From: Marinosulfonomonas sp. PRT-SC04
GTDB lineage: Bacteria > Pseudomonadota > Alphaproteobacteria > Rhodobacterales > Rhodobacteraceae
Direction: 5' to 3'
Assembly: GCA_001321835.1 (NCBI GenBank)
Contig: JPUR01000184.1
Span: 1 to 8,285, forward strand
DNA: 8,285 nucleotides
Notes under the pieces: model-generated
Database searches by the model: none
Seen by the model: the letters and a program-made list of their open reading frames with translations, nothing else
Told to the model about the DNA's origin: nothing
Shown: piece by piece, positions 6,688 to 8,285 of the stretch
How the letters are laid out: each line of letters begins with the position of its first letter
Position numbering within the stretch: the first letter of the stretch is position 1
Translations under genes and position numbers: made by a program

Positions 6688-7850
6688 CACTCCCACTCGC
6701 CGCTAAACCCTTTTGGAACCAGCAGCACATTACGGTCCAAACCTTCAACCGATTGACGCCCGCACAGCGCCATCGTCAAATCCAATTCGCGGTGGATCAC
6801 CTCAAGCGCTTTGGTGACGCCAGCCTCGCCCATCGCCCCCAAACCATAGGTGTAAGCGCGGCCAATATAGGTGCCCTTGGCCCCCATCGCCATCGCCTTT
6901 AGCACGTCCTGACCGCTGCGAATGCCGCTGTCCAAATGCACCTCTACCTTGTCGCCAACCGCATCCAAAATCGGCCCTAACGCGCGGATCGAGCTGAGCG
7001 CACCATCCAATTGCCGCCCGCCGTGGTTCGACACAATAATCGCATCAACCCCAACATTTACGGCCATTTTGGCGTCTTCAACATCCAAAATCCCCTTCAG
7101 GATCACCTTGCCGCCCCACATCTTTTTGAACTGCTTGATCCGCTCCCAATCAAGCGTCTGATCAAACGCCGTCGCGGTCCATTCCGACAATGACGACGGG
7201 TCCGTCACCCCAGAAGCATGGCCAACGATATTGCCAAAAAACCGCCGCTTGGTGCCCAACATGCCAAGGCCCCAATGCACTTTGGTCATCATATTGGCGA
7301 TTGATTTCACCGTCAGTTTGGGCGGCGCGGACAAGCCGTTTTTCAAATCTTTATGCCGCTGCCCCAACAATTGCAGATCAACCGTAATCACAATCGCCGA
7401 ACAATTCGCAGCCCGCGCCCGATCAAACAACCGACGCATGAAATCCTCATCCTTCAGGGTGTAAACCTGAAACCAAAACGGCTTGCTGGTGTTCTCGGCC
7501 ACATCCTCGATCGAGCAAATCGACATCGTCGACAGGGTAAACGGCACCCCGAACTTCTCAGCCGCTTTCGCCGCTTTAATCTCGCCATCGGCACATTGCA
7601 TGCCGGTCAACCCAACGGGCGCCAAGGCGACAGGCATCGACACATCTTCGCCGATCATCTTGGTCGCGGTGGTGCGATTGGTCATGTCGGTCGCCACCCG
7701 TTGCCGCAGCCGGATCAAATCAAAATCAGAGGAATTCTCACGGAAAGTTTGCTCAGTCCAACTGCCGCTTTCGGCGTAATCATAGAACATCTTTGGCACA
7801 CGGCGTTTGTAGATTTTCTTAAGATCGGCGATTTCGGTGATAACGACCAT
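6687..7850 (-). CDS. lldD: FMN-dependent L-lactate dehydrogenase (alpha-hydroxy acid oxidase family)
   Basis: This 387-residue flavoprotein probably oxidises L-lactate to pyruvate and passes electrons to the respiratory chain at the inner face of the cytoplasmic membrane. Family landmarks, numbered from the ATG at 7850: MFYDYAESGS at 21-30 with the active-site tyrosine Y25, APVGLTG at 77-83, FQVY at 127-130, the substrate-binding arginine R165 in LGQRHKDLKNG, K252 in LKG, the catalytic SNHGGRQLDG with H276 and R279, and FMN-phosphate binding by DSGIRSG (307-313) and YIGRAY (328-333). The open frame extends 27 codons further upstream to 7931, but AAGGAG (7857-7862) lies 6 bases before the ATG at 7850 and MVVITEIADL is a normal family start. 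A long inverted repeat sits just upstream. The stop overlaps a small gene. Glycolate or mandelate oxidation are alternatives within the family; lactate is favoured by the LldD-like middle region. Confidence 0.92.
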   Translation of the reverse strand: MVVITEIADLKKIYKRRVPKMFYDYAESGSWTEQTFRENSSDFDLIRLRQRVATDMTNRTTATKMIGEDVSMPVALAPVGLTGMQCADGEIKAAKAAEKFGVPFTLSTMSICSIEDVAENTSKPFWFQVYTLKDEDFMRRLFDRARAANCSAIVITVDLQLLGQRHKDLKNGLSAPPKLTVKSIANMMTKVHWGLGMLGTKRRFFGNIVGHASGVTDPSSLSEWTATAFDQTLDWERIKQFKKMWGGKVILKGILDVEDAKMAVNVGVDAIIVSNHGGRQLDGALSSIRALGPILDAVGDKVEVHLDSGIRSGQDVLKAMAMGAKGTYIGRAYTYGLGAMGEAGVTKALEVIHRELDLTMALCGRQSVEGLDRNVLLVPKGFSGEWE

Positions 7851-7870
7851 TACGTGCTCCTTAACGATGC

Positions 7871-7917
7871 AAATGCGCGATATATTGGTAAACTCATATG
7901 ACCAATATCGCGCATTT
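7871..7917. promoter_or_regulatory. Long inverted repeat in the lldD leader (operator or RNA hairpin)
   Basis: The arms 7871-7889 and 7901-7917 are inverse copies (AAATGCGCGATATATTGGT and ACCAATATCGCGCATTT), perfect except for a 2-base AT insertion in one arm, around an 11-base centre containing CATATG. The repeat ends 8 bases before the AAGGAG ribosome binding site of lldD. As DNA, the inner TTGGT/ACCAA half-sites recall GntR-family operators, the class that includes the lactate regulator LldR, although the usual spacing is about 3 bases, not 11. As RNA it would form a strong stem directly in front of the binding site; no U-tract follows, so it is not a typical terminator. No regulator gene is in view. 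Confidence 0.6.
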
Positions 7918-8285
7918 TCATCGACCATCAAGCCGAATCTATGATTTTCGCTCTTCTTATTATCTCAGCTGCCCTATAGTGCGCTCGTCAAAATGCCATA
8001 CTTATTTGGAAAGTAAAAAATATCATGGAACACGCCATTTTGCGCACGAACTGCCTATTTGAGAAAGAACAGGTTAGAAAAGTAACTGACGTTCAGGCGA
8101 ACGCTGTGATTTTCACACGAAACAGAACATCCATGCCTACGTCCGAGTGTTACTTATGAAAGTTAGTCTGATGCTGTATAGCAACCCTAAGGTAGCAACA
8201 TTGACAATGAGCCATAAGAATTGGCTTCCAAGGTGAACGAGCAACACGGGGTTGGAGGGTGTTCAGAATTCCGTGTCACAGGGTT
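7918..8285. other. AT-richer intergenic region without a convincing gene
   Basis: About 370 bp upstream of lldD, visibly AT-richer than the rest. Two tiny plus-strand ORFs, 8025-8159 (44 residues, MEHAILRTNC start, weak GGAAAG upstream) and 8156-8236 (26 residues, MKVSLMLYSN start), overlap by ATGA, but neither resembles a known protein and I do not call them genes. Positions 8177-8202 resemble the universal 23S rRNA core, with CCTAAGGTAGC at 8186-8196 exact. The last 26 bases may be the tip of another insertion sequence. The lldD promoter should lie in this stretch; no clear -35/-10 pair with good spacing was found (TTGACG on the minus strand at about 7987-7992 has no matching -10 at 16-18 bases). 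Confidence 0.45.

Noticed and set aside
7353..7901. Plus-strand ORF of 182 codons over the start of lldD
   Set aside because: Antisense to catalytic-domain coding sequence and of low-complexity basic composition; an artefact of GC-skewed codons.
7851..7931. 27-codon upstream extension of lldD
   Set aside because: The ATG at 7850 has an excellent AAGGAG site and matches the usual family start, while the extension crosses the inverted repeat and adds residues not typical of the family.
8025..8236. Two tiny ORFs overlapping by ATGA as a possible toxin-antitoxin or leader-peptide pair
   Set aside because: 44 and 26 residues with a weak or absent ribosome binding site and no family resemblance; the overlap alone is too little evidence.
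8100..8285. A genuine 23S rRNA gene at the right end
   Set aside because: Only the CCTAAGGTAGC core and loosely similar helices match; other universally conserved segments that should follow are absent.
7900..8285. CRISPR array or tRNA gene in the intergenic regions
   Set aside because: I saw no regularly spaced repeats and no cloverleaf with TTCGA-type T-arm in any gap of the window.

Overview
The window looks like an alphaproteobacterial chromosome segment, most likely Rhodobacteraceae/Roseobacter group. This rests on moderate-to-high GC, the style of the Pth, L25 and LldD proteins, and gene types common in that group; it is an inference, since there is no rRNA or marker phylogeny here.

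Layout. Positions 1-107 are the 5' end of an IS30-family insertion sequence: the first 16 codons of its transposase plus a 26-bp terminal repeat, reading out of the window on the minus strand. From 145 to 4425 on the minus strand lie pth (peptidyl-tRNA hydrolase) and, 9 bp downstream, a 1195-residue fused HyuA-HyuB protein (5-oxoprolinase / hydantoinase family). Then 4510-5201 (+) carries an FkbM-type methyltransferase broken by a one-base frameshift. It sits between pth and rplY (50S protein L25, 5259-5912, minus), two genes that are often adjacent in bacteria. A bidirectional hairpin terminator separates the convergent methyltransferase and rplY.

From 6147 to 6460 (+) there are two unrecognised small proteins, 52 and 51 residues, shorter than normal gene-calling limits. 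They overlap by one base (TGATG), the first has a strong Shine-Dalgarno sequence, and each has a hydrophobic segment. Converging on them from the right is lldD (FMN-dependent L-lactate dehydrogenase, 6687-7850, minus), joined through the same kind of one-base TGATG overlap to a 72-residue conserved-looking protein of unknown function (6469-6687). A long inverted repeat lies just upstream of the lldD ribosome binding site.

The last ~370 bp (7918-8285) is AT-richer and has no convincing gene. It contains two tiny overlapping ORFs, a segment resembling the universal 23S rRNA core around the I-CeuI site, and a sequence at the very edge that may be the tip of another insertion sequence.

How the genes fit together: pth and rplY are translation housekeeping genes; the oxoprolinase-like enzyme and lactate dehydrogenase are catabolic (5-oxoproline or hydantoin-like substrates, and L-lactate to pyruvate). 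I see no defence system, CRISPR array or complete novel pathway. The least explained elements are the coupled small-protein pair, the frameshifted methyltransferase and the right-hand intergenic region.
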